A stretch of DNA of 64,000 nt from Chamaelirium japonicum (lineage: Eukaryota; Streptophyta; Magnoliopsida; Liliales; Melanthiaceae). The notes under the pieces are model-generated. The model saw nothing but the letters and a program-made list of their open reading frames with translations. It searched no databases and was not told where the DNA came from. Shown here piece by piece: positions 26,711-40,248 of this stretch (the first letter of the stretch is position 1; each line of letters begins with the position of its first letter). The position numbers and the translations under genes are program-made. The DNA is taken from positions 80,046,579-80,110,578 of the forward strand of contig OX393556.1 in NCBI GenBank assembly GCA_947650365.1, in the 5' to 3' direction.

Positions 26711-27898
26711 TAGAATGGATCGTACGAATGAATTAGAAAGGATACATTCATGCGAATGAATTAGAATGGATCGTGCGAATGAATTAGAATGGATCGTACG
26801 AATGAATTAGAATATATCGTATGAATGAATTAGAATAGATTGTGCGAATGAATTAGAATGGATCGTATGAATGAATTAGATTGGATCGTATGAATGAATT
26901 AGAATGGATCATGCGAATGAATTAGAGTAGAATAAGAATGGATCGTATGAATTAGAATGGATCGTACGAAGGAATTAGAATGGATCGTATGAATGAATTA
27001 GATTGGATCGTGCGAATGAATTAGAATGGATCGTACGAATGAATTAGAATAGATTGTGCGAATGAATTAGAATGGATCGTACGAATGAATTAGAATGGAT
27101 CGTAATAATGGATCGTACGAATGAAATAGAATGGATAGTACGAATGAATTAGCATGGATCGTGCGAATGAATTAGAATGGATCGTACGAATGAATTAGAA
27201 TGGATCATATGAATGAATTAGAATAGATTGTGCGAATGAATTAGAATGGATCGTACGAATGAATTAGAATGCATACATTCGTGCGAATGAATTAGAATGG
27301 ATCGTACGAATGAGTAAGAATGGATCGTACATTCGTTCAAATGAATTAGAATGGATTGTATGAATGAATTAGATTGGAACGTATAAATGAATTAGAATGG
27401 ATTGTACGAAGGAATTAGAATGGATCGTATGAATGAATTAGAATTGATACATACGAATGAATTAGAATGGATCATATGAATGAATTAGATTAGATCGTAT
27501 GAATGAATTAGAATGGATCGTGCGTCGTAGGAATGAATTAGAATGGATCGTATTAATGAATTAGAATGGATCGTGCGAATGAATTAGAATGGATCGTACA
27601 AATGAATTAGAATGGATCGTATGAATGAGTTAGAATGGATACGTACGAATGAATTACAATTGATCGTATAAATGAATTAGATTGGATCGTATGAATGAAT
27701 TAGATTGGATCGTATGAATGAATTAGAATGGATCGTGCAAATGAATTAGAATGGATCGTGCGAATGAATTAGAATAGATCGTACGAATGAATTAGAATGG
27801 ATACATTCGTGCAAAAGAAATAGAATGGATTGTATGAATGAATTAGAATGGATCGTGCTAATGAATTAGAATGGATCGTATGAATGAATTAGAATGGA

Positions 27899-28219
27899 TC
27901 GTAATAATGGATCGTACGAATGAAATAGAATGGATCGTAAGAATGAATTAGCATGGATCGTGCTAATGAATTAGAATGGAACGTACGAATGAATTAGAAT
28001 AGATTGTGTGAATGAATTAGAATGGATTGTACGAATGAATTAGAATGGATAAATTCGTGCGAATGAATTAGAATGGATTGTATGAATGAATTAGATTGGA
28101 TCATATAAATGAATTAGAATGGATCATACGTATGAATTAGAATGGTTACATTCATGGGAATGCATAAGAATGGATCGTACGAAGGAATTAGAATGGATCA
28201 TACGAATGAAATAGAATGG
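27899..28219 (-). repeat. 321 bp higher-order phrase, full reverse copy
   Basis: From TCGTAATAATGG to GAAATAGAATGG. Read on the complement it has the same ordered series of variants as 42,826-43,146 and exactly the same length: eleven 23 bp units, two 28 bp units and one 12 bp remnant. The flanking reverse-to-forward junction and about 65 bp beyond it also match the other copy. Confidence 0.9.
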
Positions 28220-28221
28220 AT

Positions 28222-28881
28222 CCGTACGATCCATTCTAATTCATTCGCACGATCCATTCTAATTCATTAATACGATCCAATCTAATTCATTCATACGATC
28301 CATTCTAATTCATTCATACGATCCATTCTAATTCATTCGTATGATCCATTCTAATTCATTCGCACGATCCATTCTAATTCATTAATACGATCCATTCTAA
28401 TTCATTCGCACGATCCATTCTATTTCATTCGTACGATCCATTCTTACTCATTCGTACGATCCATTCTAATTCATTTACACGAATATATCCATTCTAATTC
28501 ATTCGTACGATCCATTCTAATTCCTTCGTACGATCCATTCTAATTCATTCGCACGAATGTATCCATTCTAATTCATTTGTATGATCCATTCTAATTCATT
28601 TGTACGATCCAATCTAATTCATTCATACGATCCAATCTAATTCATTCGCACGATCTATTCTAATTCATTCATACGATCCAATCTAATTCATTCATACGAT
28701 CCATTCTAATTCATTCGCACGAATGTATCCATTCTAATTCATTCGTACGATCCATTCTAATTCATTCATACAATCCATTCTAATTCATTCGTACGATCCA
28801 TTCTAATTCATTCGAACGATCCATTCTAATTCATTCATATGATCCAATCTAATTCATTCGTACGATCCATTCATTCGTACG
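28222..28881 (+). repeat. Forward satellite block
   Basis: About 28 forward units. It begins at TCCGTACGATCC, the same switch as at 42,820 but with one extra C, and ends in a truncated CATTCATTCGTACG unit. Confidence 0.92.
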
Positions 28882-29611
28882 ACGAATAAATTAGAATGGA
28901 TCGTGCGAATGAATTAGAATGGATCGTACGAATGAAGTAGAATGGATCGTGCGAATGAATTAGAATGGATCGTACGAATGAATTAGAGTGGATTCATTCG
29001 TACGAAGGAATTAGAATAGATCGTATGAATGAATTAGAATGGATACATTCGTGCGAATGAATTAGAATAGATCGTATGAATGAATTAGAATAGATTGTGC
29101 GAATGAATTAGAATGGATCGTACGAATGAATTAGATTGGATCGTACGAATGAATTAGGATGGATCATACGAATGAGTAAGAATGGATCGTATGAATGAAT
29201 TAGATTGGATCGTGCGAATGAATTAGAATGGATCGTACGAATGAATTAGAATGGATAGTACGAATGAATTAGAATGGATACATTCGTGCAAAATAATTAG
29301 AATGGATTGTATGAATGAATTAGAATGGATCGTGCGAATGAATTAGAATGGATCGTACGAATGAATTAGAATGGATCATACGAATGAGTAAGAATGGATC
29401 GTATGAATGAATTAGATTGGATCGTATGAATGAATTAGAATGGATCATACGAATGAATTAGAATGGATCGTACGAATGAATTAGAATAGATACATTCGTG
29501 CAAAAGAATTAGAATGGATTGTATGAATGAATTAGAATGGATCTTGCGAATGAATTAGAATGGATCGTACGAATGAATTAGAATGGATATATTCGTGTGA
29601 ATGAATTAGAG
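28882..29611 (-). repeat. Reverse satellite block
   Basis: About 31 reverse units. It ends GAATTAGAGTACGATCC, a switch inside GAGTGG. Confidence 0.92.
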
Positions 29612-29829
29612 TACGATCCATTCTTACTCATTCGTAAGATCCATTGTAATTCATTCGTACGAATGTATCCACTCTAATTCATTCGTACGATCCATTCTAA
29701 TTCATTCGTACGATCCATTCTAATTCATTCATATGATCCATTCTATTTAATTCGTAAGATCCATTCTTACTCATTCGTACGATCCATTCTAATTCATTGC
29801 ACGAATGTATCCATTCTAATTCATTCGTA
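29612..29829 (+). repeat. Forward satellite block
   Basis: About nine forward units, beginning with a CTTACTC unit. It ends CATTCGTACGAATTAG, a switch on the CGTACG dyad. Confidence 0.9.
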
Positions 29830-31178
29830 CGAATTAGAATGGATCTTGTGAAAGAATTAGAATGGATTGTATGAATGAATTAGAATGGATCGTATGAATG
29901 AATTAGATTGGATCGTATTAATGAATTAGAATGGATCGTACGGATGAGTAAGAATGGATCATAAGAATGAAATAGAATGGATCGTATGAATGAATTAGAA
30001 TAGATTGTGCGAATGAATTAGAGTGGATCGTACGACGAATGAATTAGAATGGATCGTGCGAATGAATTAGAATGGATCGTACGAATGAATTAGAATGGAT
30101 CGTACGAATGAATTAGAATGGATCGTGCGAATGAATTAGAATGGATCATGCGAATGAATTAGAATGGATCGTGCGAATGAATTAGAATGGATCGTACGAA
30201 TGAGTAAGAATGGATTGTACCGATGAAATAGAATGGATCGTACGAATGAATTAGAATGGATCGTGTGATTGAATTAGAATGGATCGTACGAATGAATTAG
30301 AATAGATTGTGCAAATGAATTAGAATGGATCGTACGAATGAATTAGAATGGATCGTACGAATGAATTAGAATGGATCGTACGAATGAATTAGAATGGATC
30401 GTACGAATGAATTAGAATGGAACGTATGAATGAATTAGAACGGATCGTACGAATGAATTAGAATGGATCGTATGAAAGAATTAGAATTGATCGTGCGAAT
30501 GAATTAGAATGGATCGTATGAATGAAATAGAATGGATCGTATGAATTAGAATGGAACGTACGAAGGAAATAGAATGGATCGTATGAATGAATTAGATTGG
30601 ATCGTATTAATGAATTAGAATGGATAATACTAATGAATTAGAATGGATCGTACGAATGAATTAGAATGGATCGTACGAATGAAATAGAATGGTTCGTATG
30701 AATTAGAATGGATCGTACGAAGGATTTGGAATGGATCGTATGAATGAATTAGAATGGATACATTCGTGCAAATAAATTAGAATGGATCGTACGAATGAAT
30801 TAGAATAGATTGTGCGAATGAATTAGAATGGATTGTACGAATGAATTAGAATTGATCGTACGAATGAATAAGAATAGATTGTGCGAATGAATTAGAATGG
30901 ATCGTACGAATGAATTAGAATGGATCGTATGAATGAATTAGAATGGATCATACGAATGAATTAGAAAGGATCGTGCGAATGAATTAGAATGGATCGTGCG
31001 AATGAATTAGAGTGGATCGTACGAATGAATTAGAATAGATCGTGCGAATGAATTAGAATGGATCATATGAATGAAATAGAATGGATCGTATGAATTAGAA
31101 TGGTTCGTACGAAGTTATTAGAATGGATCGTACGAATGAATTAGAATGGATCATACGAATGAGTAAGAATGGATCGTA
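29830..31178 (-). repeat. Reverse satellite block
   Basis: About 58 reverse units, with a GAAAG/TTGTATG dimer near 29,844. It ends in GATCGTACTCTAATTC. Confidence 0.93.
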
Positions 31179-32053
31179 CTCTAATTCATTCGCACGAATG
31201 TATCCATTCTAATTCATTCGTACGATCCATTCTAATTCATTCGCACGATCCATTCTAATTCATTCATACAATCGATCCAATCTAATTCATTCATACGATC
31301 CATTCTAATTCATTCGCACGAATGTATCCTTCCTTTGTACGATCCATTCTAATTCATTCATACGATCCATTCTAATTCATTCGTACGATCCATTCTAATT
31401 CATTCGCACGATCCATTCTAATTCATTCATACGATCCAATCTAATTCATTCGCACGATCCATTCTAATTCATTCATACGATCCATTCTAATTCATTCATA
31501 CAATCCATTCTAATTCTTTCACACGATCCATTCTAATTCATTCGTACGATCCATTCTAATTCATTCGCACGATCCAATCTAATTCATTCGCGCGATCCAT
31601 TCTAATTCATTCATACGATCCAATCTAATTCATTTGCACGAATATATCCATTCTAATTCAATCGTATGATCCATTCTAATTCATTCGTACGATCCATTCT
31701 AATTCATTCGCACAATCTATTCTAATTCATTCGTACGATCCATTCCAATTCATTCGCACGATCAATTCTAATTCATTCACACAATCTATTCTAATTCATT
31801 CGTACGATCCATTCTAATTCATTCGTACGATCCATTCTAATTCATTCGCACGATCCATTCTAATTTATTCGCACGATCCATTCTAATTCATTCATACGAT
31901 CCATTCTAATTCATTCGCACGAATGTATGCATTCTAATTCATTCGTACGATCCATTCTGATTCATTCGCACAATCTATTCTAATTCCTTCGTACGATCCA
32001 TTCTAATTCAATCGTATGATCCATTCTAATTCATTCGCACGAATGTATCCATT
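31179..32053 (+). repeat. Forward satellite block
   Basis: About 37 forward units. Its right end (from about 31,920) begins copy A of the large duplication. The CGAATGTATCCTTCCTTTG variant at 31,318 is the forward form of the GTACAAAGGATGG units seen elsewhere. Confidence 0.93.
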
Positions 32054-32608
32054 CGTGTGAATGAATTAGAATGGATCATACGATTAAATAAGAATGGATC
32101 GTACGAATGAAATAGAATGGATTGTACGAATGAATTAAAATGGATCGTACGAATGAATTAGAAAGGATCGCACAAATGAATTAGAATGGATCATACGAAT
32201 GAATTAGAATGAATTATACAAAGGAATTAGAATGGATTGTATGAATGAATTAGAATGGATCGTATGAATGAATTAGAATGGATCGTACGAAGGAATTAGA
32301 ATGGATCGTACGAAGGAATTAGAATGGATCGTACGAATGAATTAGAATAGATCGTACGAATGAATTAGAATGGATACATTCGTGCGAATGAATTAGAATG
32401 GATCGTGCAAATTAATTAGAATGGCTCGTACGAATGAATTAGAATGGATCATACGAATGAATTAGAATGGATCATACGAAGGAATTAGAATGGATCGTAC
32501 GAAGGAATTAGAATGGATCGTATGAAGGAATTAGAATGGATCGTACGAATAAATTAGAATAGATTGTACGAATGAATTAGAATGGATCGTACGAATGAAT
32601 TAGAATGG

Positions 32609-32705
32609 ATACATTCGTGCAAATGAATTAGAATGGATCGTACGAATGAGTAAGAATGGATCGTACGAATGAAATAGAATGGATTGTACGAATGAATTAG
32701 AATAG
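32609..32705 (-). repeat. 97 bp four-unit phrase, reverse copy in duplication A
   Basis: Intact order and length, followed directly by the GATTCATTCGAATG remnant. In copy B the corresponding phrase has one extra GAAATAG unit. Confidence 0.9.
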
Positions 32706-34098
32706 ATTCATTCGAATGAATAAGAATGGTTCGTGTGAAAGAATTAGAATGGATTGTATGAATGAATTAGAATGGATCGTATGAATGATGAATTAGAATG
32801 GATCGTACGAATGAGTAAGAATAGATCTTACGAATGAATTAGAGTGGATACATTCCGTACGATCCATTCTAATTCATTCATATGATCTATTCTAATTTAT
32901 TCATACAATCCATTCTAATTCATTCGTACGAAGAAATTAGAATGGATCGTACGAATGAATTAGAATGGATCGTACGAATGAATTAGAATGGATCGTACGA
33001 AGGAATTAGAATGGATCATACGAATGAATTAGAATGGATACATTCGTGCGAATGTATCCATTCTAATTCATTCGTACGATCCATTCTAATTCATTCGTAC
33101 GATCCAATGAATTAGAATAGATTGTGCGAATGAATTAGAATAGATCGTGCGAATGAATTAGATTGGATCGTACGAATGAAATAGAAAAGATCGTACGAAT
33201 GAATTAGAATGGATCGTACGAAGGAATTAGAATGGATCGTACGAATGAATTAGAATGGATTGTGCGAATGAATTAGAATGGATCGTACGAATGAATTAGA
33301 ATGGATCGTACGAAGGAATTAGAATGGATCGTACGAAGGAATTAGAATGTATCCATTCTAATTCATTCATACAATCTATTCTAATTCATTCGTACGATCC
33401 ATTCTAATTCATTCGTACAATCCATTCTATTTCATTCGTACGATCCATTCTTACTCATTCGTACGATCCATTACGATCCGTTCTAATTCATTCATAAGAT
33501 CCAATCTAATTCATTTGCACGAATATATCCATTCTAATTCATTCGTACGATCCATTCTATTTCATACGTACGATCCATTCTTACTCATTCGTATGATCCA
33601 TTCTAATTCATTCGTACGATCCATTCTAATTCATTCGTACGATCCATTCTAATTTGTTCGCACGATCAATTCTAATTCATTCATACAATCCATTCTAATT
33701 CTTTCACACGATCAATTCTAATTCATTCGTACAATCCATTCTATTTCATTCGTACGATCCATTCTTACTCATTCGTACGATCTATTCTAATTCATTCGTA
33801 CGATCAATTCTAATTCATTCGTACGATCTATTCTAATTCATTCGTACGATCCATTCTAATTCATTCGTATGATCAATTAGAATGGATCGTATGAATGAAT
33901 TAGAATGGATCATACGAATGAGTAAGAATGGATCGTACGAATGAAATAGAATGGATTGTACGAATGAATTAGAATGGATCGTACGAATGAATTAGAATGG
34001 ATACATTCGTGTGAATGAATTAGAATGGATCATACGAATGAATTAGAATGGATCGTACGAATAAATTAGAATAGATCGTACATTCTAATTCCTTCGTT

Positions 34099-34138
34099 CG
34101 ATCCATTCTAATTCCTTCGTACGAATTAGAATGGATCG
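34099..34138. repeat. Short inverted repeat, copy A
   Basis: Two 16 bp arms (34,099-34,114 and 34,123-34,138) around an 8 bp spacer CTTCGTAC. One mismatch interrupts further pairing that is perfect in copy B. Confidence 0.88.
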
Positions 34139-37100
34139 TACGAAGGAATTAGAATGGATCGTATGAATGAATTAGAATGGATACATTCGTGCGAATGAAT
34201 TAGAATGGATCGTATGAACGAATTAGAACGCACGAATGTATCCATTCTAATTCATTCGTACGATCCATTCAAATTCATTCGCACGATCCATTCAAATTCA
34301 TTCACACAATCTATTCTAATTCCTTTATACGATCCATTCTAATTCATTCGCACGAATGTATCCATTCTAATTCATTCGCACGATCTAGTCTAATTCTTTC
34401 GCACGAATGTATCCATTCTAATTCATTTGTACGATCCATTCTAATTCCTTCGTACGATACATTCTAATTCATTAGCACGATCCATTCTAATTCATTCGTA
34501 CAATCCATTCTTATTCATTCGTACGATCCATTCTAATTCATTCGTACGATTCATTCGTATGATCCATTCTAATTCATTCGTACGAATGTATCCACTCTAA
34601 TTCATTCATACGATCCATTCTAATTCATTCTTACGATCCATTCTAATTCCTTCGTACGATCCATTCTAATTCATTCGTACGATCCATTCTAATTCATTCG
34701 CACGATCCATTCTAATTCATTCATACGATCCATTCTAATTCATTCATACGATCTATTCTAATTCTTTCGCACGAATGTATCCATTCTAATTCATTCGCAC
34801 GAATGTATCCATTCTAATTCATTCGTACGATCCATTCTAATTCCTTCGTACAATCTATTCTAATTCATTAGCATGATCCATTCTAATTCATTCGTACGAT
34901 CCATTCTAATTCATTCGTACGATCCATTCTAATTCATTCGCACAATCTATTCTAATTCATTCGTACGATCCATTCTAATTCATTCATACAATCCATTCTA
35001 ATTCATTCGCACGATCCATTCTAATTCATTCGCACAATCTATTCTAATTCATTCATACGATCCATTCTAATTCATTCGCGCGAATGTATCCATTATAATT
35101 CATTCGTACGATCCATTCTAATTCCTTCGTACGAATGTATACACTCTAATTCATTCGTACGATCTATTCTAATTCATTCGCACGATCCATTCTAATTCAA
35201 TCGTATGATCCATTCTAATTCATTCGCATGAATGTATCTATTCGTGCGAATGAATTAGAATGGATCATATGATTAAATAAGAATGGATCGTACGAATGAA
35301 ATAGAATGGATTGTACGAATGAATTAAAATGGATCGTACGAATGAATTAGAAAGGATCGTACGAATGAATTAGAATGGATCGTACGAATGAATTAGAATG
35401 GATTATACGAAGGAATTAGAAGGGATTGTATGAATGAATTAGAATGGATCGTATGAATGAATTAGAATGGATCGTACGAAGGAATTAGAATGGATCGTAC
35501 GAAGGAATTAGAATGGATCATACGAATGAATTAGAATAGATCGTACGAATGAGTTAGAATGGATACATTCTTGCGAATGAATTAGAATGGATCGTGCGAA
35601 TTAATTAGAATGGCTCGTACGAATGAATTAGAATGGATCGTACGAATGACTTAGAATGGATCATACGAAGGAATTAGAATGGATCGTACGAAGGAATTAG
35701 AATGGATCGTACGAAGGAATTGGAATGGATCGTACGAATGAATTAGAATAGATTGTGCGAATGAATTAGAATGGATCGTATGAATGAATTAGAATGGATA
35801 CATTCGTGCGAATGAATTAGAATGGATCGTACGAATGAGTAAGAATGGATCGTACGAATGAAATAGAATGGATCGTACGAATGAAATAGAATGGATTGTA
35901 CGAATGAATTAGAATAGATTCATTCGAATGAATTAGAATGGATCGTGTGAAAGAATTAGGATGGATTGTATGAATGAATTAGAATGGATCGTATGAATGA
36001 TGAATTAGAATGGATCGTACGAATGAATTAGAATGGATCGTACGAATGAATTAGAATGGATACATTCCGTACGATCCATTCTAATTCATTCGTACGAACT
36101 ATTCTAATTTATTCATACAATCCATTCTAATTCTTTCGTACGAAGAAATTAGAATGGATCGTACGAATGAATTAGAATGGATCGTACGAATGAAATAGAA
36201 TGGATCGTATGAATGAATTAGAATGGATCGTGTGAATGAATTAGAATGGATCGTATGAATGAAATATAATAGATTGTATGAATTAGAATGGATCGTACGA
36301 ATGAATTAGAATGGATCGTATGAAGGAATTAGAATGGATCATACGAATGAATTAGAATGGGTACATTCGTGCAAATGTATCCATTCTAATTCATTCGTAC
36401 GATCCATTCTAATTCCTTCGTACGATCCAATGTATTAGAATAGATTGTGCGAATGAATTAGAATGGATCGTGCGAATGAATTAGATTGGATCGTACGAAT
36501 GAAATAGAATAGATCGTATGAATGAATTAGAATGGATCGTACTAAGAAATTAGAATGGATCGTACGAATGAATTAGAATGGATTGTGCGAATGAATTAGA
36601 ATGGATCGTACGAATGATATAGAATGGATCATACGAAGGAATTAGAATGGATCGTACGAAGGAATTAGAATGGATCGTACGAAGGAATTAGAATGTATCC
36701 ATTCTAATTCATTCATACAATCTATTCTAATTCATTCATACGATCCATTCTAATTCATTCGTACAATCCATTCTATTTCATTCGTACGATCCATTCTTAC
36801 TCATTCGTACGATCCATTACGATCCGTTCTAATTCATTCATACGATCCAATCTAATTCATTTGCACGAATATATCCATTCTAATTTATTCGTACGATCCA
36901 TTCTATTTCATTCGTACGATCCATTCTTACTCATTCGTATGATCCATTCTAATTCATTCGTACGATCCATTCTAATTCATTCGTACGATCCATTCTAATT
37001 TATTCGCACGATCAATTCTAATTCATTCATACAATCCTTTCTAATTCTTTCACACGATCCATTCTAATTCATTCGTACAATCCATTCTATTTCATTCGTT

Positions 37101-37403
37101 CGATCCATTCTTACTCATTCGTATGATCCATTCTAATTCATTCGTACGATCTATTCTAATTCATTCGTACGATCCATTCTAATTCATTCGTATGATCAAT
37201 TCGAATGGATCGTATGAATGAATTAAAATGGATCATACGAATGAGTAAGAATGAATCGTACGAACGAAATAGAATGGATTGTACGAATGAATTAGAATGG
37301 ATCGTACGAATGAATTAGAATGGATACATTCGTGCGAATGAATTAGAATGGTTCATACGAATGAATTAGAATGGATCGTACGAATGAATTAGAATAGATC
37401 GTA

Positions 37404-37479
37404 CATTCTAATTCCTTCGTACGATCCATTCTAATTCCTTCGTACGAATTAGAATGGATCGTACGAAGGAATTAGAATG
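37404..37479. repeat. 76 bp inverted repeat with perfect 34 bp arms
   Basis: Arms 37,404-37,437 and 37,446-37,479 are exact reverse complements around an 8 bp spacer CTTCGTAC. The left arm is forward and the right arm reverse. It is the longest perfect close inverted repeat I found. Confidence 0.92.
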
Positions 37480-37689
37480 GATCGTACGAATGAATTAGAA
37501 TGGATACATTCATGCAAATGAATTAGAATGGATAGTATGATGAATTAGAACGCACGAATGTATCCATTCTAATTCATTCGTACGATCCATTCTAATTCAT
37601 TCGCACGATCCATTCAAATTCATTCGCACAATCTATTATAATTCATTTATACGATCCATTCTAATTCATTCGCACGAATGTATCCATTC

Positions 37690-37800
37690 TAATTCATTCG
37701 CACGATCTATTCTAATTCTTTCGCACGAATGTATCCATTCTAATTCATTCGCACGATCTATTCTAATTCTTTCGCACGAATGTATCCATTCTAATTCATT
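37690..37800 (+). repeat. 51 bp tandem repeat, two copies
   Basis: The pair CACGATCTATTC (23 bp unit) plus CTTTCGCACGAATGTATCC (28 bp unit) occurs at 37,701 and 37,752, an offset of exactly 51 bp. Copy A of the large duplication has it once. Confidence 0.88.
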
Positions 37801-38129
37801 CGCACGAATGTATCCATTCTAATTCATTCGTACGATCCATTCTAATTCCTTCGTACGATCCATTCTAATTCATTAGCACGATCCATTCTAATTCATTCGT
37901 ACAATCCATTGTTATTCATTTGTACGATCCATTCTAATTCATTCGTACGATTCATTCGTATGATCCATTCTAATTCATTCGTACGAATGTATCCACTCTA
38001 ATTCATTCATACGATCCATTCTAATTCATTCTTACGATCCATTCTAATTCCTTTGTACGATCCATTCTAATTCATTCGTACGATCCATTCTAATTCATTC
38101 GCACGATCCATTCTAATTCATTCATACGA

Positions 38130-38792
38130 TCCATTCTAATTCATTCATACGATCTATTCTAATTCTTTCGCACGAATGTATCCATTCTAATTCATTCGCA
38201 CGAATGTATCCATTCTAATTCATTCGTACGATCCATTCTAATTCCTTCGTACAATCTATTCTAATTCATTAGCACGATCTATTCTAATTCATTCGTACGA
38301 TCCATTCTAATTCATTCGTATGATCCATTCTAATTCATTCGCATGATCCATTCTAATTCATTCGTACGATCCATTCTAATTCATTCGTACAATCCATTCT
38401 AATTCATTCGCACGATCCATTCTAATTCATTCACACAATCTATTCTAATTCATTCATACGATCCATTCTAATTCATTCATACGATCTATTCTAATTCTTT
38501 CGCACGAATGTATCCATTCTAATTCATTCGCACAAATGTATCCATTCTAATTCATTCGTACGATCCATTCTAATTCCTTCGTACAATCTATTCTAATTCA
38601 TTAGCACGATCTATTCTAATTCATTCGTACGATCCATTCTAATTCATTCGTATGATCCATTCTAATTCATTCGCATGATCCATTCTAATTCATTCGTACG
38701 ATCCATTCTAATTCATTCGTACAATCCATTCTAATTCATTCGCACGATCCATTCTAATTCATTCACACAATCTATTCTAATTCATTCATATG
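38130..38792 (+). repeat. 332 bp tandem duplication, two copies
   Basis: GATCTATTCTAATTCTTTCG (38,151/38,483), TTAGCACGATC (38,269/38,601) and TCACACAATC (38,431/38,763) all recur at 332 bp. That is twelve 23 bp units and two 28 bp units. Copy A carries a single version near 34,741-35,070. Confidence 0.92.
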
Positions 38793-39049
38793 ATCCATTC
38801 TAATTCATTCGCGCGAATGAATCCATTCTAATTCATTCGTACGATCCATTCTAATTCCTTCGTACGAATGTATCCACTCTAATTCATTCGTACGATCCAT
38901 TCTAATTCATTCGCACGATCCATTCTAATTCATTCGTACGATCCATTCTAATTCATTCGCACGATCCATTCTAATTCATTCGTATGATCCATTCTAATTC
39001 ATTAATACGATCCAATCTAATTCATTCATACGATCCATTCTAATTCATA

Positions 39050-39897
39050 TGAATTAGAATGGATCGTGCGAATGAATTAGAATGGATCGTACGAATGAAT
39101 TAGAATGGATCGTATTAATGAATTAGAATGGATCGTGCGAATGAATTAGAATGGATCGTACGAATGAATTAGAATGGATCGTACGAATGAATTAGAATGG
39201 ATCGTACGAATGAATTAGAATGGATCGTGATAATGAATTAGAATGGATCGTGCGAATGAATTAGAATTGATTGTACGAATGAATTAGAATGGATCGTATG
39301 AATGAATTAGAATGGATCGTGCGAATGAATTAGAATGGATCGTATGAATGAATTAGAATGGATCGTGCGAATGAATTAGAATGGATCGTACGAATGAATT
39401 AGAATGGATACATTCGTGCGAGTGAATTAGAATGGATTGTATGAATGAATTAGAATGGATCGTATGAATGAATTAGAATGGATCGTGCGAATGAATTAGA
39501 ATGGATCGTACGAATGAATTAGAATGGATCGTATGAATGAATTAGAATGGATCGTGCGAATAAATTAGAATGGATCGTGCGAATGAATTAGAATGGATCG
39601 TGCGAATGAATTAGAATGGATCGTACGAATGAATTAGAATGGATCGTACGAATGAATTAGAATGGATCGTGCGAATGAATTAGAATGGATCGTATGAATG
39701 AAATAGAATGGATCGTATGAAGGAATTAGAATGAATCGTATGAAAGAATTAGATTGGATCATGGATACATTCGTGCGAATGAATTAGAATGGATCGTACG
39801 AATGAATTAGAATGGATTGTACGAATGAATTAGAATAGACCATGCGAATGAATTAGAATGGATCGTACGAATGAATTAGAATGGATACATTCGTGCG
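39050..39897 (-). repeat. Reverse satellite block, highly uniform
   Basis: About 36 reverse units, mostly consensus and alternating GTACG, GTGCG and GTATG cores up to about 39,720. The low variation suggests recent homogenisation. Confidence 0.92.
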
Positions 39898-40248
39898 TTC
39901 TAATTCATTCATACGATCCATTCTAATTCATTCGCACGAATGTATCCATTCTAATTCATTCTTACGATCCATCTAATTCCTTCGTACGATCCATTCTAAT
40001 TCGTACAAAGGAATTAGAATGGATCGTACGAAGGAATTAGAATGTACGATTTATTCTAATTCATTCGTACGATCCATTCTAATTCATTCGTATGATCCAT
40101 TCTATTTCATTCGCACGATCCATTCTAATTTATTCACACGAATGTATCCATTCTAATTCATTCGTACGATCCATCTAATTCCTTCGTACGATCCATTCTA
40201 ATTCGTACGAAGGAATTAGAATGGATCGTACGAAGGAATTAGAATGTA
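39898..40248. repeat. 202 bp tandem pair, each copy holding a small hairpin
   Basis: CGATCCATCTAATTCC (about 39,965 and 40,167) starts two copies offset by 202 bp. Each holds an inverted repeat with perfect 20 bp arms and 8 bp spacer: 39,983-40,030 (spacer GTACAAAG) and 40,185-40,232 (spacer GTACGAAG). The reverse sub-blocks are only about 40 bp each. Confidence 0.9.

Larger units (their letters stand above)
25530..28221 (-). repeat. Longest reverse satellite block (2.7 kb)
   Basis: About 115 reverse units without an inversion. It holds the full reverse 321 bp phrase (27,899-28,219), a 115 bp tandem duplication (26,480-26,710), two GTGCGTCGTA landmarks 1,600 bp apart (25,921 and 27,521) and two TCGTAATAATGG short units (27,103 and 27,899). 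The left switch is CCTTCGTACGAATG, on the CGTACG dyad. Confidence 0.95.
31920..35130. repeat. Large segmental duplication, copy A (about 3.2 kb)
   Basis: Ten orientation blocks in order: R 32,054-32,855; F 32,856-32,929; R 32,930-33,051; F 33,050-33,107; R 33,108-33,350; F 33,348-33,874; R 33,875-34,080; F 34,081-34,121; R 34,122-34,230; F from 34,231. Each has a counterpart in copy B with the same junction sequence, for example GATTAAATAAG (32,082/35,271), TTACGATCCGTTC (33,471/36,817) and GAATTAGAACGCACG (34,220/37,542). Confidence 0.92.
35130..38930. repeat. Large segmental duplication, copy B (about 3.8 kb)
   Basis: Blocks: R 35,243-36,066; F 36,067-36,143; R 36,144-36,367; F 36,368-36,430; R 36,431-36,694; F 36,695-37,200; R 37,201-37,405; F 37,406-37,446; R 37,447-37,550; F from 37,551. 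The offset from copy A grows from 3,189 through 3,346 and 3,401 to 3,733. Copy B (or loss in A) accounts for extra units, including an added 51 bp repeat near 37,701 and an added 332 bp repeat near 38,130-38,792. Confidence 0.92.
37551..39049 (+). repeat. Forward satellite block
   Basis: About 63 forward units closing copy B and its internal repeats. It ends TAATTCATATGAATTAG, a switch on a CATATG dyad, which is the CpG-decayed form of CGTACG. Confidence 0.93.
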
